Shown here: one piece after another, positions 53,877 to 63,487 of the stretch
Layout of the letters: every line of letters starts with the position of its first letter
How positions within the stretch are numbered: the first letter of the stretch is position 1
Assembly (NCBI GenBank): GCA_016764915.1
Contig: JAESQY010000104.1
Span: 62,001 to 126,000, forward strand
Direction of reading: 5' to 3'
Length of the DNA: 64,000 nt
Source of the DNA: Aliivibrio sp.
Lineage (GTDB): Bacteria > Pseudomonadota > Gammaproteobacteria > Enterobacterales > Vibrionaceae
Notes under the pieces: generated by a model
What the model saw: the letters and a program-made list of their open reading frames with translations, nothing else
What the model was told of the DNA's origin: nothing
The model's database searches: none
Program-made: the position numbers and the translations under genes

Positions 53877-56255
53877 ATGTCTACTAAACCTCTAGCAAGT
53901 AGCAGTTTATACCGAGCATCATTACTCGATCATCCCGAGTGTAAATCCACAAAATACATTGAACCGATTGATGAAATAGTTGGCCAAGAACGAGCTCAAC
54001 ATGCGGTTGAATTTGCGATGTCTATTAAAGAGAAGGGTTATAACATCTATGCCATAGGCCAGAATGGTCTGGGTAAGCGCACCATGATTTTGAGGTATTT
54101 GAACCGTCATGAACCCAACGGACACGGAGTCTATGATTGGTGTTATGTGGCAAATTTTGATGATAACCGTGTACCTAAAGTATTAAAGCTACCCGCGGGA
54201 ATGGGCTCTGGCTTGAAAAAAGACTTCGAAAAAATGGTATCAAAATTAGTGAAGGCATTTCCCTTAGCGTTTGATAATGAAATCTATTTCTCGCGTGCTG
54301 ATAATCTTAAGAATCAGATGGTCAAAAAGCAAGAGAGTGGTTTAGCAGCGTTAACCAAAGAGGCCAAAGAGAGTAGTGTCAATTTAGCGTTAACATCGGA
54401 TGGTGATTATCAGTTCATCGCTATGGTTGGGGAAGAGCTGCACACTGAAGAGACATTTTCTGATCTGAATAATAAAGAGAAAGAGCGGTTCGAAACGACC
54501 ATTGATAAGCTGGAAATTAAGCTGAGAAAGATGGTACGGGCACTAACAACTCATGAAGAGAAGTTCTCAGAAAAAATCAAGAAGCTCAATGATCAAACAG
54601 CGTTGGATGTTATTTCCCATTTTATTGAGGCGCTAAAAGAGAAATATTCAGGGTACATGGAGGTAAAACGATACCTTGCCGATATGCAAGATGACATGAT
54701 TGAAAATGTGGATATATTCTTGCAAGAGGGTGAAGAGCAGCTTGAGTTTTCCTATGCATCGCTTGAGAAAAAGATGCCAAGACGTTATCAAATTAATGTG
54801 TTGGTTAATCGCAGTAAAGAGCGGGATCAACAGTTTCCGATTGTGGTTGAGGAGAGCCCTAATTATCACACCATTTTTGGTTATGTGGAGAATGCGACCT
54901 TCAAAGGCACCGTTTTTACTGACTACTCGCTGATCAGAGCGGGCAGTTTGCATAAAGCCAATGGTGGTGTGCTGTTAATGGATGCAGCGAAAGTGCTGGA
55001 GCGGCCCCATGTTTGGGATGGTTTAAAAAAAGCATTGCGTTCACAAAGTTTGAATATGAGTTCGCTTGAACGTGAATTAACCTTGTCTGGTGCTATCTCT
55101 CTTGAACCAGAACCTATCCCACTGGATGTAAAAATCATTCTGTTTGGTGATTATCAAACCTACCAATTACTTCAACATTATGATGCCGAGTTTAGTGAGT
55201 TATTTAGAGTGACCGCCGATTTTGAAGATGAAATGGAACGAACCCCTGACTCTGAATATCAATATGCACGCTTTATCTCAAGCATTGTCGAATCAAACAA
55301 AATGCTGCACTGTGATAAAAAAGCCATTGCGCGAATCATTGAGTACAGCTCTCGTCAAGCAGGGGATCAAACTAAGCTTTCACTGCACTCGGTTGATATA
55401 GCCAATTTGCTGAGAGAGTCTAATTATGCAGCGCGTTCGGCAAAATCAAATATGATTCGTGTCGGCCACGTTGAACATGCACTGCTGCATAAAGAGCTGC
55501 GAGTAAGTCGTTTAAAAGACAGTGTAATGCAAAGTTTTGTTAATGGCACCACGCTGATTCAAACAGAAGGTGCAGTGATTGGTCAGGTCAATGCCTTGTC
55601 TGTGATTTCGACCTCTGATTTTCAGTTTGGGTCACCGAATCGTATCTCAGCCACGACAGCTTACGGAGAGGGAGAGATTTTTGATATTGAGAGGAAAGTG
55701 GACTTAGGCGGCAGTATTCACTCAAAAGGAGTGTTTATCCTATCCGCTTATCTGGCATCTGTATTTGCGCAAACGGCAAAGATCCCGCTCACAACCCATA
55801 TCACCTTTGAGCAGAACTATGGAGGAGTTGACGGAGACAGTGCCACGATGGCGGAACTGTGTGCAATTATTTCGTCCTATTCGAAAATGCCACTTAGACA
55901 AGATGTCTCTATTACAGGTTCGATGAATCAGTTTGGTGAAGCTCAGCCCATTGGAGGGGTAAACGAGAAAATAGAGGGATTCTTTGATGTCTGTAAAATC
56001 AAAGGTCGCCATGCACAGCAAGGGGTGATCATTCCGAAATCTAATGTGCACAATTTAATGTTGCGTAAAGATATTGTCGACGCGGTTAAAAAAGGGACCT
56101 TTACCATCTGGGCAATTAGCCATGTCACTGAAGCAATAGAGATATTAACGGGTATGCAATCGGGTTTTAATGCCAGTGAAAATGAGTACTCAACGAAATC
56201 CGTTTTTGGTCAAGTCACCTTAAGGTTATCCGAGCTGTCTGAAAAGAAAAAGTAG
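53877..56255 (+). CDS. Lon-family (S16) ATP-dependent protease, non-canonical
   Basis: A 792-residue protein. The N-terminal AAA+ domain has an unusual Walker A (GQNGLGKRT, Lys about 67) and a long coiled insertion (about 140-300) rich in Lys and Glu. The C-terminal S16 domain has the catalytic dyad Ser655 (GDSATMAE) and Lys698 (GGVNEKIEG), 43 residues apart as in E. coli Lon. It lacks Lon's N-terminal substrate domain, like the LonB/LonC and YcbZ (Lon-related) group. It probably degrades or unfolds specific cytoplasmic proteins. It stands alone; an inverted repeat (56265-56289) follows. Confidence 0.9.
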   Translation: MSTKPLASSSLYRASLLDHPECKSTKYIEPIDEIVGQERAQHAVEFAMSIKEKGYNIYAIGQNGLGKRTMILRYLNRHEPNGHGVYDWCYVANFDDNRVPKVLKLPAGMGSGLKKDFEKMVSKLVKAFPLAFDNEIYFSRADNLKNQMVKKQESGLAALTKEAKESSVNLALTSDGDYQFIAMVGEELHTEETFSDLNNKEKERFETTIDKLEIKLRKMVRALTTHEEKFSEKIKKLNDQTALDVISHFIEALKEKYSGYMEVKRYLADMQDDMIENVDIFLQEGEEQLEFSYASLEKKMPRRYQINVLVNRSKERDQQFPIVVEESPNYHTIFGYVENATFKGTVFTDYSLIRAGSLHKANGGVLLMDAAKVLERPHVWDGLKKALRSQSLNMSSLERELTLSGAISLEPEPIPLDVKIILFGDYQTYQLLQHYDAEFSELFRVTADFEDEMERTPDSEYQYARFISSIVESNKMLHCDKKAIARIIEYSSRQAGDQTKLSLHSVDIANLLRESNYAARSAKSNMIRVGHVEHALLHKELRVSRLKDSVMQSFVNGTTLIQTEGAVIGQVNALSVISTSDFQFGSPNRISATTAYGEGEIFDIERKVDLGGSIHSKGVFILSAYLASVFAQTAKIPLTTHITFEQNYGGVDGDSATMAELCAIISSYSKMPLRQDVSITGSMNQFGEAQPIGGVNEKIEGFFDVCKIKGRHAQQGVIIPKSNVHNLMLRKDIVDAVKKGTFTIWAISHVTEAIEILTGMQSGFNASENEYSTKSVFGQVTLRLSELSEKKK

Positions 56256-56264
56256 CTGAATTTT

Positions 56265-56289
56265 ACGCTGCCTACTTAGTGGGCAGCGT
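56265..56289. repeat. 12-bp inverted repeat after the Lon-like gene
   Basis: ACGCTGCCTACT pairs with AGTGGGCAGCGT (one T-G pair). The following tract is T-poor, so a partial terminator or transcript-end stem is likely. Confidence 0.55.
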
Positions 56290-56382
56290 TCATGTTCATA
56301 TAATATTCACACCTTCATTTCTCTATTAAAAAGCGTAGACTACTCAGCTTATCAAATTATACACAACCCTAATTGGTGTCTC

Positions 56383-57720
56383 GTGGCTGCTTTATCTGCT
56401 GAATATAAAAAACTCCCTTATCAACTTTTCAAAATGACTTGGCCGATGATGTTTGGCATTTTGTCTTTGATGAGTTTTCAATTGGTTGACAGTGCGTTTA
56501 TTGGTCAGTTAGGGGTTCTACCTTTGGCAGCACAAGGGTTCACTATGCCGATGCAGATGGTGATTATTGGTCTGCAAGTGGGTTTGGGTATCGCTACCAC
56601 ATCGGTCATCTCTCGTGTGATTGGTGCGAATCAAATAACCCGAGCGAAACAGCTGGGTGGTTTAGTTATTGTTGTCGGCGCTGTCGGTGTGATATTGATC
56701 TGTTTGTTGATTTGGTTTAGCAGAGGATTGATTTTAAATTTGTTAGGCGCACCAGAAAATGTATTTCCAGTCATTGATGGGTATTGGCCATCATGGCTTC
56801 TCAGTGCGTGGGCAGGGGCAATGCTCTATTTTGCTTACAGTTTATGCCGCTCAAACGGAAATACAATGCTGCCTGGTATCATGATGGTTGCGACCAGCAT
56901 CATGAACATGGTACTCGATCCCATTTTCATCTTTACTTTCGATTTGGGACTGCCAGGAGCCGCTTGGGCGACGGTTGTCTCTTTTTCGATTGGTCTATTA
57001 GTGGTGTATCCAACCGTTTATAAGCGTGCTTGGATGAGTTTTCAATGGCACGATCTTGATGTTAAACGCTCAGTGAAAGAGCTAACAGGGGTTATGGCGC
57101 CAGCAATGATGAGTCAGCTATTACCTCCTGTCTCATCAATGTTCGCAACAAAATTGATTGCGTCATTCGGTGCTACTGCGATTGCGGGTTGGGCTTTGGC
57201 ATCTCGAATTGAGTTTTTCTCCATTGTTACCGTTTTAGCGCTAACGATGTCTATGCCACCAATGATTGGTCGCATGTTAGGAGCGAAAGAGTGCGACAAG
57301 ATTCAGGTGCTGGTCAATATTGCAGTGAAATTCGTGTTGGTACTGCAGCTGACCATCGCCGCTATTCTGTTTATGAGTTCCGGCTTGATATCCGATTTGA
57401 TGAGCAGTAATGCTCAAGTCAGCGAAGTGCTTGCCATGTATCTGGTGTGGGGGCCAATCAGTTTAGGTTCATTGGGTGTCTGCATGTTGATGGTTTCAAT
57501 CTGTAACGCATTAGGTATGCCAATGCGAGCCCTATTGATCTCGTCACTGAGACTGTTTGTCTGCTTTTTGCCTATGCTGTGGTTGGGTGCTACGTTTGCA
57601 GGAATTCAAGGGCTGTTTATCGGAGCAATGGCGGGTAATTTAGCTGCAGGAGTAATGGCTTGGGTAATGTATCGACAAGCCATTAAACGAACCAATAAAG
57701 CGCTTGTTTCCCAAAAATAA
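56383..57720 (+). CDS. MATE-family efflux transporter
   Basis: A 445-residue membrane protein with 12 helices and the MATE pattern: MTWPMMFGILSLMSFQLVDSAFIGQLG, then the middle LGLPGAAWATVVSFSIGL, and LGVCMLMVSICNALG. Such proteins export drugs or metabolites by Na+ or H+ exchange. It starts at a GTG. The subfamily differs from the MATE fragment at 10081-10332. Confidence 0.88.
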   Translation: MAALSAEYKKLPYQLFKMTWPMMFGILSLMSFQLVDSAFIGQLGVLPLAAQGFTMPMQMVIIGLQVGLGIATTSVISRVIGANQITRAKQLGGLVIVVGAVGVILICLLIWFSRGLILNLLGAPENVFPVIDGYWPSWLLSAWAGAMLYFAYSLCRSNGNTMLPGIMMVATSIMNMVLDPIFIFTFDLGLPGAAWATVVSFSIGLLVVYPTVYKRAWMSFQWHDLDVKRSVKELTGVMAPAMMSQLLPPVSSMFATKLIASFGATAIAGWALASRIEFFSIVTVLALTMSMPPMIGRMLGAKECDKIQVLVNIAVKFVLVLQLTIAAILFMSSGLISDLMSSNAQVSEVLAMYLVWGPISLGSLGVCMLMVSICNALGMPMRALLISSLRLFVCFLPMLWLGATFAGIQGLFIGAMAGNLAAGVMAWVMYRQAIKRTNKALVSQK

Positions 57721-57812
57721 TCACAATAATGTGTCAGGTTATTTTACACTCAATAGTGAGACGGACGAATCAAAACTGAAAATATTCTTTAAAAACAAGA
57801 CACTTAAAAAAA

Positions 57813-57828
57813 TGGTTCACTTCTTGCT
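57813..57828 (+). promoter_or_regulatory. Sigma-54-type promoter (-24/-12) before the PEP-CTERM gene
   Basis: TGGTTCACTTCTTGCT has GG at 57814-57815 and GC at 57826-57827, exactly ten bases apart, as in the sigma-54 consensus TGGCAC-N5-TTGCT; the TTGCT end is perfect. The gene starts 52 bases downstream of this element. Confidence 0.65.
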
Positions 57829-57880
57829 TATATAAATCTCATTAAGGTGCGACTTACCTTATAAAAAAGGGAAGAAAAAA

Positions 57881-58471
57881 ATGAGAACGATACTATTTAT
57901 TCTGTTAAGCCTGAGTATTGGAGCGGCTAACGCAACAATAATAACAACAGGTAATGTGACTACTACAGGCTCAACATACTCTATTTCAAATGGCAATAGC
58001 TCTATCAGTGACGTTGATATTGAAACTTTTGCTGGATTATCAGAAGGAAGTCTAGACGCTTTCTCAACAGGCGATGCAACAGAAGGTGCAGCGCTTACTA
58101 CCACCTTTGATCTGTTTGATAGCGATACCCTCAGTTTTGATTGGTTGTGGGGAACAGTTGAGTCTGCAGCAGATTGGCCCGATTATAATGATTTTGCTTT
58201 TGTTAGCTTCGGATTGGCTGGTTCAGGTAACTTATATTTATTAGCTGATATCTTAACCACTGGTGGAACTGATGGTACTTTTTCATGGTTGGTCGATACT
58301 TCGGGTACTTATGTATTAACGATCGGTGTATTAGATGTAGGTGATACTTCTTTTGATTCTACTCTACGAGTGGGCAATATTGCTATTGACGTTCCAGAGC
58401 CAACGTCATTAGCAATTTTAGGACTTGGTTTGCTCGGACTTGGTTTCTCTAGTAGAAAAAAATCAAAATAA
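57881..58471 (+). CDS. PEP-CTERM sorting-signal protein
   Basis: A 196-residue secreted protein with a signal peptide (about 1-19), a Thr/Ser/Gly/Asp-rich mature part with little positive charge, and a C-terminal sorting tail: VPEPTSLAIL, a short hydrophobic helix and a basic end (SSRKKSK). This is PEP-CTERM, the substrate class of exosortase, processed at the membrane. Its exosortase is not in the window. A sigma-54-type promoter lies just upstream, as known for PrsK/PrsR-controlled PEP-CTERM genes. A strong terminator follows, so it is a single-gene unit. Confidence 0.9.
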   Translation: MRTILFILLSLSIGAANATIITTGNVTTTGSTYSISNGNSSISDVDIETFAGLSEGSLDAFSTGDATEGAALTTTFDLFDSDTLSFDWLWGTVESAADWPDYNDFAFVSFGLAGSGNLYLLADILTTGGTDGTFSWLVDTSGTYVLTIGVLDVGDTSFDSTLRVGNIAIDVPEPTSLAILGLGLLGLGFSSRKKSK

Positions 58472-58490
58472 CCGTCCTACTTTTACATTA

Positions 58491-58520
58491 AAAAGCCTCG
58501 AATTATTCGAGGCTTTTTTT
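58491..58520 (+). terminator. Rho-independent terminator
   Basis: Perfect 12-bp stem AAAAGCCTCGAA / TTCGAGGCTTTT with a three-base loop, then a T-run. It ends the PEP-CTERM gene. Confidence 0.93.
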
Positions 58521-58671
58521 ATGCCTAGATCACTGTAACTGAGAGAAATGTTGTTAATAGATAGAGCTGGATCAAGTTTAGAAATAACAGTGGTCAATAA
58601 GACATGTCCTACCTATCAAACAATGCTATTTTTGTACATCAAATGGACATTAAATTAAGAAGAGGGAACAA

Positions 58672-59667
58672 ATGAAGCTATTCAATTCACTAGCGATTGG
58701 CGTTGCAATTGGAATGATGTCAACAGCCGCAGCTGCAGCCTACAAACCGTCAGTTATTTTCGATATGGGCGGTAAATTTGATAAATCTTTTAACCAAGCT
58801 GCATATACCGGCGCGGAAGCATTTAAAGCTGAAACGGGCATAAAATACGCAGAGTTTGAGATCACCAATGAAGCACAAAGAGAACAAGCAATGCTTCGTA
58901 TGGCTCAACGTGGATACAGCCCAATTATTGCCGTGGGTTTCCAACAGGCGCCAATTGTTGAGAAAATTGCTAAGCAGTTCCCTAAAGTTAATTTTGTATT
59001 GATTGATGCCGTGGTTGACTTGCCGAATGTAAGTTCAGTGGTGTTTAAAGAGCATGAAGGTTCATTCTTAGTAGGTGCTCTAGCGGCGCTTAAGAGTGAA
59101 ACTAATACAGTAAGTTTCATTGGTGGTATGGATATCCCATTGATAAGAAAATTTGCGTGTGGTTATGAGCAAGGTGCTAAATACATCAGCAAAGACACCA
59201 AAGTTATACAGAATATGACAGGTTCAACGCCATCGGCTTGGAATAACCCTACCAAAGGTGCTGAGCTGGCTAAATCACAGTTTGACCAAGGCTCTGATGT
59301 GGTATTCGCCGCTGCTGGTGGTACTGGATCTGGTGTTTATCAAGCCGCTGTTGATAGTAAGAAATTTGCAATCGGTGTCGATTCAAACCAAAACTACATT
59401 CACCCAGGTGTGATGCTAACGTCAATGGTTAAGCGTGTTGATGTTGCGGTTAAAGATGCTTTCATGGACGGTAAAGAGGGTAAATTCACTCCAGGAATTC
59501 AAGCGTTGGGCCTTAAAGAACAAGGTGTTGCTTGGGCGATGGATGAGTACAACCGTGACTTAGTTTCTGCGGATATGGAACAAAAAGTAGAAGCATTACG
59601 CCAAGATATCATTGACGGAAAAATTAAAGTACATGACTACTTCAGCACCAGCTCTTGTGTTTATTAA
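58672..59667 (+). CDS. BMP-family (PnrA-like) nucleoside-binding lipoprotein/periplasmic protein
   Basis: A 331-residue periplasmic protein with a signal peptide ending in an Ala run (about residue 22). The mature start SVIFDMGGKFDKSFNQAAYTG and the later DSNQNYIHPGVMLTSMVKRVD block match the BMP/PnrA/Med family, which binds nucleosides such as adenosine or guanosine. No lipobox Cys is present, so it is soluble rather than anchored. It is the receptor for the ABC importer encoded next. A hairpin (59731-59760) sits in between. Confidence 0.9.
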   Translation: MKLFNSLAIGVAIGMMSTAAAAAYKPSVIFDMGGKFDKSFNQAAYTGAEAFKAETGIKYAEFEITNEAQREQAMLRMAQRGYSPIIAVGFQQAPIVEKIAKQFPKVNFVLIDAVVDLPNVSSVVFKEHEGSFLVGALAALKSETNTVSFIGGMDIPLIRKFACGYEQGAKYISKDTKVIQNMTGSTPSAWNNPTKGAELAKSQFDQGSDVVFAAAGGTGSGVYQAAVDSKKFAIGVDSNQNYIHPGVMLTSMVKRVDVAVKDAFMDGKEGKFTPGIQALGLKEQGVAWAMDEYNRDLVSADMEQKVEALRQDIIDGKIKVHDYFSTSSCVY

Positions 59668-59730
59668 TAAGAGTTTTAGTTAGGAAGTAGTACCAATATT
59701 GCACTCGTAATATTGTGTGTAGAGAAACAG

Positions 59731-59760
59731 TGGCCTGATTATCTGAAGATATTCAGGCCA
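59731..59760 (+). repeat. Intercistronic hairpin between receptor and ABC genes
   Basis: TGGCCTGA (59731-59738) pairs perfectly with TCAGGCCA (59753-59760), with an inner TATCT/AGATA stem. Followed by ATCTTTT, it may terminate partially or shield the receptor mRNA. Confidence 0.65.
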
Positions 59761-59783
59761 ATCTTTTCGAGAGTATTTTAATT

Positions 59784-61343
59784 ATGAATTGTCCTGCCAT
59801 CCAACTTCAAAAAGTAAACAAACGATTTGGCCCTGTATGGGCAAATAAAGAGATCGATCTCTGTATTGAATCAGGCACCATTCACGGCATTGTTGGCGAA
59901 AATGGCGCTGGAAAATCAACGTTAATGTCAATTCTGTACGGTTTTTATCAAGCAGACTCTGGCGACATAAGTGTCAATGGAGAGACGGTTAAAATTTTAA
60001 ATTCCCAGCATGCGATTGAACTAGGAATTGGTATGGTTCATCAACACTTTATGTTGGTCGAAACTTTTACTGTTTTAGAGAACGTAATGCTTGGTGCTGA
60101 AGGAAGTGCACTGCTGAATCAGTCGATACACAGTGCGGAAAAAGTACTGAAAGAGATAGAAAATAAATACGGTTTGCATGTGGACCCCCACGCGCTGATC
60201 TCAGATATCCCCGTTGGACTGCAACAACGAGTCGAAATTCTAAAAGCATTGTATCGAGGTGCTCGTATTTTAATCCTCGATGAACCCACAGGTGTATTGA
60301 CCCCGCAAGAAGCCGAGCAGCTGTTTGATATTTTGAATACTCTGAAATCTCAGGGAGTGACCATCATTCTTATTACCCACAAGCTGAAAGAGATCATGGC
60401 GATCACCGATAGCGTCTCTGTGATGAGGCAGGGGGAGATGGTCGCTGAAAGAAAAACATCTGAAACCAATCCACAAGAGTTAGCTGAGTTGATGGTTGGC
60501 CGTAAGGTGCTGCTGAATGTTGATAAAGATGAAGCTGAGCCGAAAGAGTCACTGTTAACCATTGAAAAAGTGAGCTATTTTGACTCGCGCGGTATTAAAC
60601 GTCTCAAAAATATTAATTTCGAGCTTAAAGCTGGAGAGATACTAGGCGTTGCTGGTGTATCTGGTAATGGCCAGTCAGAGTTGTTACAGGTATTAGCGGG
60701 AACATTGATACCTCAAGAGGGGACGCTGGTTATTAACACTCCTGGGCATTACCATGAGTTTAACGCTAAGACGGCCAGAGATGCAGGCTTAATGAGGCAT
60801 ATTGGCATTGGTCATATCCCTGAAGACCGAATTAAGCAGGGTGTGGTAAAAACCATGCCAGCATCAGAGAACGCCATTTTAGGTTTCCATAATGATAAAG
60901 CTTATGGAGAACGACTCTTTGATTTGACGGCGATTACTAACGCAACCCTCGACATGATGAAGCAGTACGATGTTAGACCTGCTCATCCTGATCTGAAAAC
61001 GGCCAACTTTTCCGGCGGCAATCAACAAAAATTGATTGTTGCTCGAGAGATGCTTCGTCATCCAGATATTTTGCTGGTGGGGCAACCTACACGAGGTGTC
61101 GATATTGGTGCGATTGAATTTATTCACCGTAATATTATTGCCGCGAGAGATGCTGGCGCTGCGGTGCTGTTAGTGTCGACTGAGCTTGATGAAATTATGT
61201 CACTGTCAGATCGTATTATTGTGTTGGTTGATGGTGAAATATCTGGCGAAGTGAAAGCGGATGAAACTGATGAGAAAGGGCTGGGTCTATTAATGGCCAA
61301 TGCATCTGATGCTGCTCCGGCTCAAGCTGTAAGTGATCTCTAA
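59784..61343 (+). CDS. Nucleoside ABC transporter, ATP-binding protein (two-domain)
   Basis: A 519-residue ATPase with two ABC domains. The first has Walker A GENGAGKST, Walker B ILILDEPTGVL and a signature-like DIPVGLQQRVEILKAL. The second has a relaxed Walker A (GVSGNGQSEL) and an intact signature FSGGNQQKLIVAREM. This double, asymmetric plan is that of the NupA/YufO and sugar (RbsA-type) importers. It energises nucleoside uptake with the two permeases downstream. Confidence 0.92.
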   Translation: MNCPAIQLQKVNKRFGPVWANKEIDLCIESGTIHGIVGENGAGKSTLMSILYGFYQADSGDISVNGETVKILNSQHAIELGIGMVHQHFMLVETFTVLENVMLGAEGSALLNQSIHSAEKVLKEIENKYGLHVDPHALISDIPVGLQQRVEILKALYRGARILILDEPTGVLTPQEAEQLFDILNTLKSQGVTIILITHKLKEIMAITDSVSVMRQGEMVAERKTSETNPQELAELMVGRKVLLNVDKDEAEPKESLLTIEKVSYFDSRGIKRLKNINFELKAGEILGVAGVSGNGQSELLQVLAGTLIPQEGTLVINTPGHYHEFNAKTARDAGLMRHIGIGHIPEDRIKQGVVKTMPASENAILGFHNDKAYGERLFDLTAITNATLDMMKQYDVRPAHPDLKTANFSGGNQQKLIVAREMLRHPDILLVGQPTRGVDIGAIEFIHRNIIAARDAGAAVLLVSTELDEIMSLSDRIIVLVDGEISGEVKADETDEKGLGLLMANASDAAPAQAVSDL

Positions 61344-61358
61344 GGAAGGAACATAGAT

Positions 61359-62462
61359 ATGAAAGAGACACCAAAATGGGTAAGCATCGCGCTGGTCCCT
61401 TTTTTGCAATTATTTACCGCACTGGCCATATCAAGTTTAGTGGTATTACTCGTTGGCGAGAGCCCAGTTGAAGCCTTTTCAGTGATGATCAAAGGGGCGA
61501 CTAACCTTGAATTTGGCGGATTAAATAATACGCTGTATTTTGCTACTAACTTTATTTTTACCGGTCTTGCTGTATCAGTGGCTTTTCATGCGGGTTTATT
61601 TAATATCGGTGGTGAGGGACAAGCGTATATTGCAGGTTTAGGCATCGGCATTCTGATGTTATTGCTTGACGATGTGTTGTCAGTTTGGCTCATGGCCCCG
61701 TTGGCGATCATTGTTGCTGCCGCCTTTGGTGCATTGTGGGGAGCCATTCCGGGTTACTTACAAGCTAAACGTGGTTCGCATATTGTGGTCACCACGATTA
61801 TGTTTAACTTCATTGCCTTCTCTGTGATGGGTTATGCCTTAGTTGAACATATCGCTAAATATGGTGGTAACTCGACTGACTCCCGTTACTTTAACCCGGA
61901 AGCCGTATTCCCTAAGATGCACGAATTAGCGGCCAGTGTTGGTCTCGAAATTCCATACTCGCTGCTAAACCCCTCTATCTTACTTGCTTTAGTTGTGGCT
62001 TGGTTAGTTTGGTTATTGCTGTTTAGAACGCGTCTTGGGTATTCAATCCGAGTGGTTGGTCAAAATGCCACTGCCGCAGAGTATGCCGGTATTAACGCAA
62101 AACGAATCATCATTATTGCGATGACCATTTCAGGTGCGCTTGCAGGGATGATGGCGGTAAATGAGGTATTTGGTGCACATAACCGATTAATTATTAACTT
62201 CACTGGTGGTTTTGGCTTCATTGGTATTGCCGTTGCGTTAATGGGAAGGAATCACCCGGTCGGCATCATATTATCTGCGCTGCTGTTTGGCGCACTGTAT
62301 CAAGGTGGTACAGAAATGCAGTTTGAAATGCCATCATTAAACCCTGAACTTATTCTGATTATTCAAGGATTGGTTATCTTCTTTACGGGGGCGATGGACA
62401 GATTGATCAGAAATCCTGTCGAGCGACTATTTACCCGTAACAATAAAGCTGTGGAGGTATAA
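61359..62462 (+). CDS. Nucleoside ABC transporter permease 1
   Basis: A 367-residue inner-membrane permease of the BPD_transp_2 (YufP/NupB) family, with about nine to ten helices and the block FHAGLFNIGGEGQAYIAG that contacts the ATPase. It follows the ATPase by 15 bases and is followed by the second permease after two bases, so the three are translated together. Confidence 0.9.
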   Translation: MKETPKWVSIALVPFLQLFTALAISSLVVLLVGESPVEAFSVMIKGATNLEFGGLNNTLYFATNFIFTGLAVSVAFHAGLFNIGGEGQAYIAGLGIGILMLLLDDVLSVWLMAPLAIIVAAAFGALWGAIPGYLQAKRGSHIVVTTIMFNFIAFSVMGYALVEHIAKYGGNSTDSRYFNPEAVFPKMHELAASVGLEIPYSLLNPSILLALVVAWLVWLLLFRTRLGYSIRVVGQNATAAEYAGINAKRIIIIAMTISGALAGMMAVNEVFGAHNRLIINFTGGFGFIGIAVALMGRNHPVGIILSALLFGALYQGGTEMQFEMPSLNPELILIIQGLVIFFTGAMDRLIRNPVERLFTRNNKAVEV

Positions 62463-62464
62463 AT

Positions 62465-63439
62465 ATGGATATTTTCAGCTGGTTTATCTCTACATTTGAT
62501 TCAACAATTCGTTTATCTATTCCTCTTATATTTGCCGCGATGGCCGGAATCTTCTCTGAGCGTTCAGGCGTAGTGGATATTGGTCTAGAAGGTAAGATGC
62601 TGTTTGCTGCATTTACCGCAGCGAGCGTTTCGTATGTGCTGGGGAGCCCTTGGTTAGGGTTGTTTGCTGCGATATTAGCATCTGTCATGTTGGCTTTGGT
62701 ACACGGTTTTGCTTGTATTAGTCAACGTGGCGACCACATCATCTCTGGTTTGGCGATTAACTTTTTCGCCTCGGGTATGACCATTACCCTTGGCCATGCA
62801 TGGTTTTCCCGTGGTGGTCAGACGCCAGGGTTAAGTCCAACCCAGCGATTCTTACCTATCGAGCTTCCTGGTTCTCAATGGTTAAGTGAAAACGTACCCG
62901 TTGTGGGCACTATCTATAAAGAGCTGATATCGGGTCATAATATTTTGGTCTATTTCGCTTTTGCTGCTGTGGCATTAAGTTGGTGGATACTGTTTAGAAC
63001 TCGTTTTGGATTAAGAGTTAGAGCGGTTGGTGAAGAGCCTAATGCCGTAGACAGTGCAGGTATCTCTGTGGTGTGGCTTCGTTATCGTGCGGTCATTATT
63101 GCGGGTATATTGTGTGGTTTCGCTGGGGCGTATTTATCGACAGCACAGAACGCTGCATTTGGTAAAGAGATGACTGCAGGACAAGGCTACATCGCCTTAG
63201 CCGCCGTTATCTTTGGTAAATGGAGGCCAAGAAATGCGTTTTTAGCCTGTCTGTTATTTGGCTTCTTATCCGCTTTAGAGACTCGAATGCAAGGGGTAGA
63301 AATACCTTTTGTTGGAATATTGCCCACTCAAGTATTTTCAGCGCTGCCATATGTGTTAACGGTGGTCTTGTTGGCTGGGTTTATTGGCAAAGCCGTCGCG
63401 CCAAAAGCGGTGGGGCAGCCTTACTCGAAAGAGCGTTAA
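62465..63439 (+). CDS. Nucleoside ABC transporter permease 2
   Basis: A 324-residue permease of the YufQ/NupC type, BPD_transp_2 family, with about nine helices. It has ERSGVVDIGLEGKMLFAAF near the N-terminus and RAVGEEPNAVDSAGI in the cytoplasmic loop. Together with permease 1 it forms the heterodimeric channel. No nucleoside catabolism gene (deoD, udp, cdd) is adjacent. It ends in a strong terminator. Confidence 0.9.
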   Translation: MDIFSWFISTFDSTIRLSIPLIFAAMAGIFSERSGVVDIGLEGKMLFAAFTAASVSYVLGSPWLGLFAAILASVMLALVHGFACISQRGDHIISGLAINFFASGMTITLGHAWFSRGGQTPGLSPTQRFLPIELPGSQWLSENVPVVGTIYKELISGHNILVYFAFAAVALSWWILFRTRFGLRVRAVGEEPNAVDSAGISVVWLRYRAVIIAGILCGFAGAYLSTAQNAAFGKEMTAGQGYIALAAVIFGKWRPRNAFLACLLFGFLSALETRMQGVEIPFVGILPTQVFSALPYVLTVVLLAGFIGKAVAPKAVGQPYSKER

Positions 63440-63459
63440 ACAAGATAATAGTTGAATTG

Positions 63460-63485
63460 AAAGGCGACAGTGATGTCGCCTTTTT
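63460..63485. terminator. Rho-independent terminator (possibly bidirectional)
   Basis: AAAGGCGACA / TGTCGCCTTT perfect 10-bp stem, loop GTGA, then TTTTT. It ends the ABC operon and lies just before the convergent MFS gene, which may share it. Confidence 0.92.
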
Positions 63486-63487
63486 AT

